Assembly (NCBI GenBank): GCA_963971285.1
Contig: OZ020250.1
Span: forward strand, 11,268,499-11,332,498
Direction: 5' to 3'
Source: Astropecten irregularis
Taxonomy: Eukaryota > Echinodermata > Asteroidea > Paxillosida > Astropectinidae
Length of the DNA: 64,000 bases
The notes under the pieces are model-generated. The model was not told where the DNA came from and ran no database searches. It saw only the letters and a program-made list of their open reading frames with translations. Positions within the stretch are counted from its first letter, which is position 1; every line of letters starts with the position of its first letter. Shown here piece by piece: positions 46,763 to 58,766 of the stretch. The position numbers and the translations under genes are program-made.

Positions 46763-46970
46763 GATTTTGTATCGTTGAAATGATTTCGTACCGTTGAAAC
46801 GATTTTGTATCGTTGAAATGATAACGTCATTTGTTTATTTTTTTTAAACGCTTTAATTTTCTCGATTTAATTTCGTATTCGCAAAATAATTTCGTATCGT
46901 TGAAATGATTTCGTATCATTGAAATGATTTCGTATCATTGAAATGATTACGTCATGTTGTATCGTTGAAA
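46763..46970. repeat. ~19-bp minisatellite, consensus GATTTCGTATCGTTGAAAT
   Basis: About 10 units in two blocks (46763-46820 and 46875-46970) are separated by a T-rich stretch. Units differ at a few positions (GTACCG, ATCATT). A TGATTACGTCAT/ATAACGTCAT variant ends each block. Confidence 0.85.
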
Positions 46971-47029
46971 TGATTTCATTTTCTTGATTTTATTTTCACA
47001 ATTACAAACAACATGAAAAAAGTTTGGTT

Positions 47030-47130
47030 GGCGTACGAGTTGGTCGGCATACAAGTCGGCCGGCGTACGAGTTACGTTGACCAAACGGCGTACGAGTTTG
47101 TCAGCGTACCAGTTGGTGGGCGTTACCAGT
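47030..47130. repeat. Degenerate GGCGTACGAGTTGGTC repeats
   Basis: About six loosely spaced copies of a 15-20-bp motif containing CGTACGAGTT. The same motif appears at 60660-60785 (complement) and 60940-61010. Confidence 0.75.
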
Positions 47131-47490
47131 TAACCTCCAACATCATCATAATGTTGTCGCCTATGGCAATGCCTTCAAGGGAATGAATATTGACCAAGAC
47201 GGCCACATACTGTACATGCACGCCATGGCTTTGTTGTATTGTACCGTATAGCTATGTACAGCTCAGATTGTCTCATTAATTCCTGTAGCTGGCATTTTGC
47301 ACATTCAATCACCATACATCAGACGCGCTGTGCCTTATTACCATAATCTGGCCCCGCCCTCAAATACAAAATATCCAGGACCTTCGTGACGGTCCAAAAG
47401 TCTGCCAGAATTCTCCCATACCCGCCACGCGGGGTGCCCTATTGGCCGCGGGAAATCAACAACGAAGGTCTTGGAACCAAGACTATGCAA

Positions 47491-48642
47491 TGGTGTGTGC
47501 GATGATTGTTCATGTCTTACTTACAATGCGACATTTGATTTTGGAAGGATTTCACATTGTTTCTACTTAGCCAATAGGACAAAATGGCTGATTGAAATTC
47601 AAGTAAGATTTAGCTGACCAAGAAGAAGCGATTTTTGGTACCTATTTTACAGGGAACTCAAAACTATTATGACAAGCATACATCGGTGTAACACTTGGTA
47701 CTCCAACCGTAGTGTTCGATGACGGAATTAAAAAAAATGTTTTTCTTTATTTTTGGGGTCACCAAAGTTGGGCATTGTTCGTGAATTAAATTTATCGGAA
47801 GACCGGATCCCGACCGAAAAACTTGGTCGGATTCCGGAACAAAAAAATTATGAGATGACTCAGCCCTAGTAATTTGCGTTGACAGCCCCAATGGAAAGGA
47901 GAGGGGAAATACAGGGATAGCAGTAGTCTAGATTGCTAGACGTTGTTATCGTTAGACGCGTGATAACTCGCCACCACAAGAGGGCGTATCATGACAATCC
48001 GCTAGCCACGCACGAGTGCACGACTTACTCATGTACTTGACTTCAGTAACAATGTCTAGACAATCTCTTAATTTCCCCCCCCCCTGAAAACGGGGGGAAA
48101 CTAGTGCGCCTGCACGCAATTGGTCAATAATTTACTCTTCACACATGTGCACACACTTGTGCTGTGCTTTTTATTTGGTTACAGATTAACCCACACGGAT
48201 TGAATGTTTCTGTTTGCTAATTTTTCAAAAAAGGTTAACTGAAACCAACACCAAAAAAATATGGACTCACCGTGCCATAGCTCACGTTTGGTTCGTGGTC
48301 GAGATCCCCGTAAAATATTCTGACCATCCAACAGTGTGCCCAGGGCTGTCAAAAACTAATTTTGGCACATCTTAGCATTCAGATGTGTTTTAACAGGCAG
48401 AAAGTCAACGTTTATCATGGTTAAAACCAATTCCAGATATCTGTAACCGTTTTCGAATGGTGACTATCTAACCAGACATGACCCATATTTGGAACATTTG
48501 GTTTTGATGTTGGAGAATAGTTGACGTAAATAGAAAAATGTTCCTTTTTTTTTTAAAGGTCACTGCTCCAAAAGTATTAAAGACAGATGTATATTAGGAG
48601 TTGATATGAGGTGGTTTTACGGGGCCCCCGTGATGCCGAGAG
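47491..48642. other. No gene seen
   Basis: A C11 run and a G6 run form a small inverted pair at about 48066-48098. Otherwise the sequence is unremarkable and AT-rich. Confidence 0.4.
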
Positions 48643-49686
48643 CTTTGGGCCACTGATTTTCCGTGATCGCGGAAAATGGACGGAATTCACGGAATCGGCT
48701 CCTTGAAACGGAAAATGGATTTTCAAGATGACAAAATAAAATCTTTATTTTACAGGCAAATTTTATAATACAACATGCTGAAAATCGTAGAACTTTGTGA
48801 TAACTGCAAAAGGCACCCAGAGATATGCAAATAAAAGCGAAAGAAAAGGCCACCTTTTCGGTCGTAAAGCGCTGAAACACCGTCGTACTGTAGCGTAGAA
48901 AATACAAAACGTACACGGGCAACAGAGATCACTCAACGGCACACACACCTCGATCGCACGGTGACTACACAGCAACCACTCGGTGTCTGTGCACGATGCA
49001 TGGTTTGTTGCCGTCAGAATTAATAGACTTGTCTGGGTCCTTGCAATACTTTAGAAGCGTTTTTTTTTACGTACATGTAATCGTGATGGTGTGAATCAGT
49101 CGTGTGAGGGCGCACGATGAACAGCGATCGAACGTCTTGGATCAAGACTATGGAGGTACAAAATGGCTGCCCATGCGGTCTGATACGTGAATTCGAAGTC
49201 GAAACGATCGCGAGCATACGTCAAATGTAGCAAGTGTTTTCGCTGAATTTATACCGGTAATTAGGGTTAATATTAAGTGTATTCATTATTTCGTTTGTTC
49301 ATTCATTTTTCGTTTGATCATTTTGTAATCTGAATGGTGATCTTTGGAATGAAGTTGCAGTGTTCCTGTGTCTGTGAATTTCAATTTGCGATAGGCCCCT
49401 ATTATTATTATTTTTGTTTAGGGCTTACGGTTTTACGATTAACCGAGTCATGGTCTCACGGTTTTGTCAGTTTTTATTTCTTTTAAAACCGCCCAACCTT
49501 ACAACATAATTGAAGCATGAAACTGAGACTCTTTGCTTGTTAATAATTAACGAATGTAATACCCTCTTTAATGCATTTTTATGTGCTGAAAAAAGTGAAA
49601 CGGAATTTTTTCAGCCTGAAAAGGAATTCAGGATTTTTCAAAACGGAATTTGCCCTTTTCTGAAACGGAAAATCATTGGCCCTAAG
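48643..49686. mobile_element. ~1.04-kb TIR element with GGGCCAMTGATTTTCCGT ends
   Basis: The left end CTTTGGGCCACTGATTTTCC and the inverted right end (GGAAAATCATTGGCCCTAAG) define it; CGGAAAAT/CGGAATT words repeat near both ends. Its interior at 48850-49030 resembles blocks of the hAT elements at 38600-38830 and 56150-56350. The TSD is unclear. Confidence 0.7.
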
Positions 49687-50217
49687 AGCTATAATAGCCA
49701 TCAGTAGGCCCAAAACGAGGCACCTGTGAAGATCAGCGAAAACCTAAAAATCAGCCATTTTCACCCATTTTAATGGTATTTCACTCATTTAAGTTGCTTA
49801 GAATTAGTGTCAATGACATTAGAGAGATGATAGATACCTCTTACCCACATAAAATACTTTATGATATTATGAATACATAAGAACAATTTTTTTTTAGTTT
49901 TTTAAATTTTAAAACATTTTTAATGATTTTTTGAGATTTGTTTGTTCAGAAATGGATTTCATATAAAATAACAAACAAAATGAGCCCTCACTGACATCTG
50001 TAGCTTGAGTTTTGAGCGAGTTATGAATTTTTGACAATTTTGGGCTGTCTGGGCACACTGTGCATCCTTCTACATGTAGGCCTACCTACATGTTGAAGAT
50101 GTTCCAAAGTAGGCCTACTGTCAGTCATGTCAGTTGCATTTTCCCGACCAACTAAATCTTACTTGAATTTCAGTCAGTTATTTTGTCCTTATGGCCTTGT
50201 GCTACTTCAAATTTTAC
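49687..50217. other. No gene seen
   Basis: AT-rich with T runs and two AGGCCTAC words; no feature is supported. Confidence 0.4.
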
Positions 50218-51432
50218 TAGCCCGTTAAGAATTTTACTAGCCCGTACATATTTTAGATTTTAAACAAGTTTTACATGGGACACTGTTTCAGACACTACCA
50301 AGAGTGGAAGTTATGATCACTAGTATAGTAAGGCCAGTTTAACAATATGAAAGAAAAATGTGTACCAGTGTTTCCCTAGTTTACTGGTTGTGGTAGGTGT
50401 ACGTGTGCATGGAGTGGGGCATGCAGTTATAGTATTCATTACATATTAACATGACATGTACGTTTTGCTTTCTTTAGTTTTAACACTGATCCTTGTTTAA
50501 AAAAATATATAAAGTATTTTCTTTTGTGATAAATGATTTTAGAAATTGGTAAAAAATATATATTAAAAACAAAAACATGTCCAACTGTAGAATATTAGAC
50601 TTAAGTGATCACAAATTGAATTCAATACCGAGTGATGAATACTTAACTGAATTCACATGTTCGATCGGTCCGACGTGTTCAAAAGTTACTGAGAAATTGG
50701 AAGGTACATGTAGACATATTGCTTACGATAACCCAGTGATAACTTGTTCAGAACTTTTTTGGTTCTCCTGTCTGTTGTGATTTAATTCACCATCATATGA
50801 CTCTGCCGGTAGCAGGTTTTTGGTGCAAGTAAATGAGCATCCACTGTGGATCATGGAAGATTTCCTTTCCTAGCTAACTTGTGACAAAAATAAATGTCGA
50901 AAAGACAAAAAGTATTCCTCTGCGGCCGGCCATTCATTACGTTCGTTCAGAAACACTCGCTTTGACTTTAGCATCCACCGCTGATCTCTCAAAATACAAT
51001 GCACGTGTGCGCAACGGAAGGCTGGTTACGGCTTCACGACCAGTACTAGTCTTGTTCAAGACGGTATTACGTTGTTGTACTTGGTCAACAGATCGCACGT
51101 ACGTGTACGTGTCAACACAACAAACGACCCGAAATAACGTCTACGCCACACACACAAGCCCGTTGATTTTTCGTAGGGCGGTGGAATGGTCCACTTTGTT
51201 AACGTGGGGTGGGTAATTGTTTGGAGGGACTAGCGCATAATCAACGTCTTGGACAAGACTAGACCAGTACATTATACATGACAAAAGTAAACTAGTAGTC
51301 GAATACCAGATTAGTAGACATGCATCAGTCTATTTTGCAGGAACCACGACGCGACTTCTGCAAAAAGCTGTTACGTGGTCAATGCGGACCGTAAGCACAA
51401 AATTGAATCGATGCAATACAAATAGAGAGTGA
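50218..51432. repeat. Left arm of a large inverted repeat (hAT-related)
   Basis: It matches the inverse of 56432-57408 over about 970 bp, including the TTTTACTAGCCCGTACAT edge, a hAT-like terminus CAGTGTTTCCCTAG (50366) and the TTTGGTGCAAGTAAATGAGC block (about 50820). The arms are 5 kb apart and clearly diverged. The left arm has one additional ~215-bp insertion. Short frames here are not genes. Confidence 0.8.
51047..51261. mobile_element. ~215-bp MITE with TAGTCTTGTTCAAGACG-type ends and 8-9-bp TSD
   Basis: The left end TAGTCTTGTTCAAGACG and right end CGTCTTGGACAAGACTA are flanked by GACCAGTAC on both sides (51038-51046 and 51262-51270). The uninterrupted site lies, inverted, at about 56589-56605 in the other arm. 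End palindromy leaves the exact TSD length (7 to 9) open. Confidence 0.85.
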
Positions 51433-51684
51433 AATGTAGTGAGAGTAGAAATTATTTTTACTTTTCAATGACTTAAAAGAACTCAGTCAGTTTCCCTTGT
51501 GGTTATTTCACGAATATATTAATTAAAAAGCCGTATCCTCTTCGAGTGATCCCCCATGTGCCGTTCCCAGGTTGCGTGTATCATTGAAACGATCCCTGGG
51601 GTGTGGCCGTGTGTGCGTGGTTTCATGGCTTCTGACTGCCAAACGAACAAAGATAGTTGACTATTGGGGTCACCACCAGCGTAG
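51433..51684. other. No gene seen
   Basis: Unremarkable sequence leading up to the tRNA-like element. Confidence 0.35.
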
Positions 51685-51757
51685 GGCTGGATGGCTCAGT
51701 TGGTAGAGCGCCTGTACGGTATTCAGGAGGTAGCCGGTTCGAATCCCGCTCCAGTCA
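51685..51757 (+). tRNA. tRNA-like sequence (probable tRNA pseudogene or SINE head)
   Basis: A cloverleaf can be drawn. The acceptor GGCTGGA pairs with TCCAGTC and the D stem GCTC pairs with GAGC. The anticodon stem CCTGT/TCAGG has one mismatch, and the T arm, around TTCGAAT, has one mismatch. Box A is near TGGCTCAGTTGGT and box B GGTTCGAATCC is perfect. The base before the anticodon is C rather than the near-invariant U, and the loop would give GGT (threonine). These defects favour a pseudogene or a tRNA-derived SINE over a working gene. No clear terminator T-run follows within 10 bp. Confidence 0.6.
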
Positions 51758-52450
51758 ATTTTGTCTTTGTTCACTTTTCAAGAAATTATTTTTGTTTGGC
51801 AATTTGTTTTTAGTTTATTTTGCTGGTTTAATACATATATTTTCAGAAAATGTCGCAAGAATCATTCAATCAGCTTTATAAAGTGGTTTACAGTTTTTGT
51901 TGACTAGTTTTGATAGAATTGCTCTTCTGTTTTCGATGTGGTGCGTTATTTTCCCCCATTTTCCCTCTCTGTGATCGCCGTTATACCTACCCCCTACTAG
52001 TAAATTTGGTATCACCCGAAAGCTATCAGCTTGGAGTGTCCAAATATGGGCAACACAAGGTCAATGGACCTATGCAAATGAACCTTCACTAGGGAATTTC
52101 CTTGTAAACAAACCAACCTTGTTGCTAACTGGCCATGTTTTTTTGTGACACATGACGCAGATAACGTATTGGTATTGGTCAATGTGTTGATACGTCATGT
52201 CGCGCAGGCACAGAACGTGCAATTACATCATCGTGGCAGGGACCGCTACACGAACAACGTGTTAGCAGCACGCACAATGTATTTTCAGCAGGTTTGTCTC
52301 ACATTTTTTTTCAATTTAACGTTACATTTTCGATGTGTTAATTCTGGAAATCAATTGACTGAGAAGTCAAGATGTCTGATGAGAGAGATTTTGTTTACTG
52401 GAGCCGTAATTGACCTGCGAAACTGAAATCTTCATGGTGTAAAAATTTCT
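51758..52450. other. No gene seen
   Basis: AT-rich; if the tRNA-like sequence is a SINE, its body would lie in the first 100-200 bp, but no second copy is in the window to confirm this. Confidence 0.35.
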
Positions 52451-52649
52451 ATGGCTCAGAGTTTTGTCAGAGTATTTTGCTATGCTCACAGTGTTGCTGT
52501 TGCCCAATATCCGGACACGAATGCTGACAATTCGGATTGTGAAGGTCAAGAAAGCGAAAGAATTACCGATGAGGAACCTGATGACCAGCCCTTGACTTAT
52601 GTAAAACACAACCAACATTCCCTGAACATTTCAGCAAAATCTGAATTAG
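52451..52649 (+). CDS. Weak candidate exon of unknown protein
   Basis: This frame from an ATG encodes 66 codons with a protein-like composition: an acidic middle (NADNSDCEGQESERITDEEP) and little low-complexity DNA underneath. It is followed at 52650 by a good splice donor (GAATTAG|GTAACC). No domain is recognised. An upstream acceptor is not obvious, and the frame runs on to a stop at 52691-52693. It could be a transposon-derived or chance frame. Confidence 0.2.
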
Positions 52650-52693
52650 GTAACCCACTGATTTCTAGGTTTATTTTGCATTTTGGAGCGTGA

Positions 52694-53737
52694 ACACGGC
52701 ATGACATTTTGATTGCCTGTTTTCTCGAAAAAAAATCATAAAAAATCAACGCATTGCAGTTAGATACTCAGATATACATCAAATTGAAGCTTATTTCATG
52801 CTCTTTCAGACCATATGAAAAACACAAAATTGTTAGGAAGCGACATGCGACTCATTATTGCAGAGCGGGTCACATATGTGTATTAGAGCTAGTAATGGCA
52901 GTATTACTGTGCAAAGTCAAGATGTTGTGATGTACACAAACAAAAGTTAATTCTGTGTAATTTGTTTCGTTCAGATCTGTAATGCTGTACACATACTTTG
53001 CTTCAGAATACTGCCTCATTTTTTAGACGTGTGTATACGTGCATGCATATTTTGTACAGTAAAAACTAATTGTAAAAACACAACATAAACTGTTATAATG
53101 GAAAAATTAAGACATAAGTTAATGTAAGTCTTCTTTCAGTGAGATATTCTGTTTTTCGTGAAAAAAATATATCAAGAAATAGGCCTAATTAAAAAATTGT
53201 GATAGATTTTTTTGAGCAAACAAATTTTAAACAAATTTCCATTTAAATTGAGTGATTTAAATCAAACAACCCTGGACAAAAGACTTCAGCCGTTGACACT
53301 CGAGGGAAACCGCTGTAGAGTCCGTGTGTATATTCCTTTGTGAACGAGAGTAAGGGTTTCTATGGAAGCAAGGAACAAAGGCATGCACCAACTTACCGAC
53401 AAAATTCTATTGGTGGTCGGAAAGCAGAATGATCAATGGTACACCAAGTAGCAATAAGCCAAACTGAAAAGGTTGTTATATTATCATTGTTCGGGGTGTA
53501 AAGTGTAAAAGAAAAGTGGTATGATCGAGTCTTGTAGATTTTGCCAAGTGACAATTGTTACTGATACGGGAGAATAAATAATAAAAAATACAATAAAATT
53601 ATAGACATTATCCAGCATGAAATATCCCTGTGAATTGTTTGACAGTCCAACCCCCCAAACACGGCCTACACAACTGGCCGTATCCATGCTTGAAAAATCC
53701 CCGTAATTGGATTGGTAACCCAATCAGAAATGTTCAC
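52694..53737. other. No gene seen
   Basis: AT-rich, with no repeats or RNA genes that I can support. Confidence 0.35.
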
Positions 53738-54320
53738 TGATTTACGTATAACTTTCAGAACATGAAGATGGTGCTGGTAGAAACATGCATTAACCATTGA
53801 AATATTTTTGGCTGAATACATGTATTTATCCAAAAATTTGTAAAATAACGACTGTAAACACGGAGCTCCTCCACTGAGCAGGATCCCCAACAATCATTTA
53901 GGCCTACTACGGACATCACATCCCTCATTTCAATTGTCTCCTGATGATGACTAGAGCAGGTAAGTTGAAACGTTAAGACCCACATGTCACCATAGAGCTA
54001 GGAAGAGAAGGAGTTCGAACTGCAACCTATCACTATTCCAATCACTAATCGCCCAATTAAGCCCTGTTGGAAAAGCACTGCGGCCGGCCACGCGCCTGTT
54101 ACATAACATAACCGCAGTCGATCCTTTGATCATATGATGGTCGCCGGAATTCCCAGGTAACCCCAAAAATGGTTCATAACTGAAATTGAAAATTGGAGTA
54201 ACAAATCAAACGAACCAAATATAAATGGTAAGCGCAGTTGATACTGGAAGCCCCTGCATGCATACATGGCAAACGGAAAGATGCACAAGAAAATTATGTT
54301 TCGATCGGTGCGTCGTTGTC
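53738..54320. repeat. Second copy of the 35-kb dispersed repeat, rearranged
   Basis: Bases 53738-53865 match 35190-35300 in the same orientation. Bases 53999-54320 match 35425-35762 in inverse orientation, including GCAGTTGATACTGGAAGCCC-like and AACCGCAGTCGATC words. The two halves thus face each other here but not at 35 kb. Confidence 0.75.
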
Positions 54321-56013
54321 GAAATCGGGCATTTAACGGCAATTTGTCGTCTTTTCTTGACATTTATCGAAAACCAATTATGCTTAAAAAGGGTAATTTC
54401 ATTTTTTGTTATGCGGCTTGACCCGAGATTTTTCACGGTGAGGAGTCAGCCTAAATTGTAGATAATGTCCTGACAGAAAATATGGTACATGTGTGTATAT
54501 GACAAATGCCCAGCCAGCTATGGCCATTTGTTGAAAAGTCCGGTCAGTTTTTAATTTTGGCCATGTTGAGTCCACTACCTTTGTATATTACACAGGCAAG
54601 GAAATGAGACCTTTCCACAGTGCCGGGACGAAGTTGGTCAAGCCATTGACAATGTGGCAATATAATGAGCAGCATATTCCGGTTGTGAATATCAAATCTT
54701 CGTAGTACAGTAATTTTTCTTCTGGGGGTAATTCATGTTCTAAATAAAAAATGAATGTTGCATAGTTTACAAAGAATGATAAATTGGTCATTCCGTGTCA
54801 AATCAACCAGTGGTCCCCCAGGTGACCCTCTTAGATTTTGATGAAATTTCATCAGAATGATGTGATGGGTCCAGATTGAACACATGCACAAAATTAATGT
54901 CAAACTCTACGTCATTTTTGAGATATAGTTCGTCCAAATTTGGACGCGAAAGGCATTTATTGCGCACTTCAGTCACAAAAAGTGGTTTTGGTGATATTAT
55001 GTAACTTCGGGAGCTCATAACTCCGTCTTCATACTAGATGGTAGCCTCAAATCTGGTATGCTGGATTACTGTCTGTCAAATAGTATGAATCTGAACTCAA
55101 ATTTAGTGTATCACTATCTCTTTTTGTTTTCTAGTCTATGTTCCCCCCAAGTTGGCTCTTTATTCAGCCGGAAATGTTTTATGTGATTTTTGGGGTCACC
55201 CTGCGTCAACATAAAAGGTCATATTGATCCCATAATGCATAGGTATTAGGCCTATCTATGGGTAAATGTCTTTACTCATAAGTACATGTAATTATAAGCT
55301 CACCAAAGCATTAATTGAGAAATGAAATCTGCCCAAAGTGGGCCCTGGCTAGAAAAATGTAATAAAGTTGAACGTGACCCCAGTTGACCCTACGATCAAT
55401 TGAAATAGGTTTCCAAATTTTGACCAGTTGAAGATATGCATAATATCTTGTTATGCACTAAATGGGAGCATTGGCACTCAACTCCTTCATGGTGTGGTGG
55501 CAGTTTGAAAAACACGTTTTTAGCACATTTTTGTACGTAATACTAATAACATAGGAAGCATGATGTGTGCATTACACATATAGCCTATATGGTATTCCAG
55601 GGTGTTTTGCATGGTGGAGACCATGAGTACCACTGGTATCTTGTATTTGTTTCGATCTTATTTATCTTGTATATTTGTTTTCTATCTTGTACAGTTTTTG
55701 TTATATTTCTTGTATTTGTGATTACATGTTGTACTTCCTTCATGCGCCGTGAGCGTCGTAAGACGGAACGTGCGCTTTATAAATATCCATTATTATTATT
55801 ATTATTATTATTATCCCAGTTATTTGCAACACATTATAACACTTTGAACAGTCAGAATGCTAGCTAGACTAGACTAGCTAGACTAGGTCACATAAACTGA
55901 GATGCAAATGGACCACTGGTATGTACAAGCCATGAAACATCTTTGAATGAGGTCATGAACATCCCATCAGCAAGGAAGCAGTATAGTATGCCTGTAGTGA
56001 CAGTCAGTAACAT
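54321..56013. other. No gene seen; ATT microsatellite
   Basis: A TTA/ATT microsatellite lies at about 55789-55815 and a CTAGACTAG-rich patch at 55858-55888. The remainder is AT-rich with no gene support. Confidence 0.45.
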
Positions 56014-57408
56014 CAGGGCTCGAAATAGTAAAATTAACAACCTGCTTTTTGGTTTTTGATAAATGTAGAAAGATGAAAGTAAACTGAGTGTGTACAAAAT
56101 GTGTTGCAATTTATTTCATTTATGATACGTTCAAGCATACATACTGTACGTCCCGAATAGCGAAGCGCTTTTTTCCGTTCAAGCTCTAAACACCGTACGC
56201 GTAGTGTAACACTGCACAGCGTGCACGGGCAACAGCTCACACAACGCCCGCGACATGATCGATTGCAAGATGCTGCACAGCGACCACGCTGCGTGCCGTG
56301 CGCTCAATGTGTAGGCTCGTTGCTCGGAATCATTGGACTTGTCTCAGTCATTTTACCATTCTGAATACGTTACAATGATTTTTGTGATTGGTTTAATAGT
56401 TCAACATACATGTACATGTAGTGAAAATAAGCAAGCACTCTCTATTTGTATCACGTCAATTCAATTTTGTGCTTACGGTCCGCTATGACCACTTTTTGCA
56501 GAAGCTTCGTCACGGTTCCTGCAAAATAGACTGTTGCATGTCTACTAATCTGGTATTCGACTACTAGTTTACTTTTGTCATGTATAATGTACTGGTCGTG
56601 AAGCCGTAACCAGCCTTCCGTTGTGCATATGCATTGCATTTTGAGAGATCAGTGGTGGATGCGGAAGTATAAAAGCGAGTGTTTCCGCAGAGGAATACTT
56701 TTTGTCTTTTCAACATTTATTTTTGTCACAAGTTAGCTAGGAAAGTAAATCTTCAAATGATCCACAGTGGATGCTCATTTACTTGCACCAAAAACCTGCT
56801 ACGGGCAGAGTCATTATGATGGTCAATTAAACCACAACAGACAGGAGAACCAAAAAAGTTCTGAACAAGTTATCACTTGGTTGTCGTAAGCAATTTGTTT
56901 ACCTTCCATTTTCTCAGTAACTTTTGAACACGTCGGACCGATCGAGCATGTGAATTAAGTTTTTCCGATGTGTGTCTAAGTATTCATTACTCGGTATTGA
57001 ATTCAATTTGTGATCACTAAACGCTAATATTCTACACGTGGACATGTTTTTGTTTTTAATATATTTTTTTACCAATTTCTAAAATCATTTATCATTAAAA
57101 AAATACTTTTGTTTATTTTTTTTTTACAGGGATCAGTGTTAAAACTAAAGAAAACAAAAGCAAAACGTACATGTCATGTTAATATGTAATGAATACTATA
57201 ACTGCATGCCCCACTCCATACACATGTACACCTACCACCACCAGCAACCTAGGGAAAACACTGGTACACATTTTTCTTTCATGTTGTTAAAATAGCCTTC
57301 CTGTAGTGATCATAACTTCCACTCTTATGGTAGTGTCTGAAACAGAGTCCCCTGTAAAACTTGTTTAAAATCTAAAATATGTACGGGCTAGTAAAATCCA
57401 AAAATATG
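56014..57408. mobile_element. hAT-related element(s); includes right arm of the inverted repeat
   Basis: The left edge CAGGGCTCGAAAT (56014) resembles a hAT terminus. Another hAT-like terminus, AGGGAAAACACTG, ends at about 57268. Bases 56432-57408 are the inverted counterpart of 50218-51432. Interior blocks resemble the intact hAT at 38370-39847 (CAACAGCTCACACAACG near 56230; TTGTCGTAAGCAATTTGTT near 56880). It is probably two hAT-type elements, one within the other; boundaries are not fully resolved. Confidence 0.6.
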
Positions 57409-57523
57409 CGATTATATCAGGGAAGATTTATCGCATACGTTCCAACTTGTTCACATAACAGTTCCACTATACGAAATGAGACCCCGAACACCTAGTGGTT
57501 GTTTCCACAACCACAATGTCTAG
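57409..57523 (+). mobile_element. 3' end fragment of a Helitron-like element
   Basis: About 115 bp match the end of the next element: CACATAACAGTTCCACTA, GACCCCGAACACC, hairpin GTGGTTGTTTCCACAACCAC (about 57496-57515), then AATGTCTAG ending at 57523. Confidence 0.7.
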
Positions 57524-58766
57524 TTCGGATTTATTTTTAGGTGTTCGGGTTCAAGCCGAAGACCTATTGTTATTGTTCGATTTTTTTTTAGGTGTTCGGG
57601 TTCAAGCCGAACACCTATTGTAATTGTTAGGTGTTCGGGTTCAAGCCGAACACCTATTGTTATTGTTCGAATTCTTTTTTTTTCCCCCATGTTTTTCTTC
57701 CCAAACTTGTCAGCAGGACTTATATATTACAGTTACAAGATATTGACTTGAAACTTGGTGGGAACTTTGGTAGTGTGCCAAGTTGTACCTAGAAGGTTGA
57801 CGTCATGATGACGTCATCGGGTATCAAATTACACGCGTTTTTAGGAAAAACTTTGGTGCTTTATAACTTGAGAACCACATGACCTACGATTTTGATATTG
57901 ACATATGTTACTCAACACGTGAATCTCAACAATTAATGTATTCAGTGTTGTGTACAAATGACCTTCACTTCCGGTGTTACCGGAAGTTGAAGTTTGACTC
58001 AAAATAACTTAAAAACGGAAGGATTTGGGCACATTAAAACCGAGAGGGCTAAAAGATAGAGTAGTGCTTGGGCTTTCAGAAAATATAAACAATGATGTCA
58101 TACGGGCTGTATAGCGCCCTCAACGGATTTCCGCCAAATTTGGTGAGTGAGAAGCACTAGTGCACCTTGACATGTTTGTGAAGTTTGAAATCAGTGACTT
58201 CATTTAACCGGAAGTTATGCGTTTTTAAAGAAAAAATGATGTAATTTTATTCAAATACTGCTTACTCGTTAAGTACATGACCTACATCAGTGAACATTTC
58301 AAAATATTTACATCGTATGCTTTCAATAATTTCTGCAAATTTTCAGTTGTTTGTGATTAACTAATCGGAAGTTATCGTCAAGACAAAATTGCATATTTTA
58401 AAGGTGATGTACGCCATTGTAATTATTTCTTTCAAATAATGAAATGAATTGATTCAATGTACTAATCCTGGACACACTTCTGTAAAATTTGCTGGTGATG
58501 AACTAACTGGAAGTTATTGTCCATACAGTATTATATATATTTAAAGGTGATGCCATTTTATATACACTATCAGTGTTTGAATACTGCAATCAGCATGATC
58601 AGTTATATGTACATGTATTTGTTCAGTCACGCAGTTTCGTGTGTATGTATGCCATTGTATGAGGGACGATTGATCACATACGTTCCAGCATACGTTCACA
58701 TAACAGTTCCACTACGAAATGAGACCCCGAACACCTAGTGGTTGTTCCCACAACCACAATGTCTAG
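57524..58766 (+). mobile_element. Helitron/HINE-like element (AGGTGTTCGG family)
   Basis: It starts right after the previous CTAG and carries three copies of hairpin AGGTGTTCGGGTTCAAGCCG (57539, 57590 and 57629; the stem closes with AACACCT). It ends with CCCCGAACACCTA, hairpin GTGGTTGTTCCCACAACCAC and AATGTCTAG (58763-58766). The 5' GGTGTTCGG and 3' CCGAACACC are subterminal inverted repeats. The body holds paired TGACGTCAT words (about 57800 and 57811) and TTCCGGTGTTACCGGAA. It is non-coding. Confidence 0.75.

Larger units (their letters stand above)
46131..47420. mobile_element. 1,290-bp TIR element with ~55-bp TIRs
   Basis: The left end TATGGGAGAACTCTGTCAGA continues to AAGGTCTTGGATATTTTGTA; the right end is the inverse with a few mismatches. 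The flanks (46110-46130 and 47421-47490) rejoin to a sequence similar to the inverse of 37819-37905, an approximate empty site. It contains two minisatellites. No transposase is seen. Confidence 0.82.
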
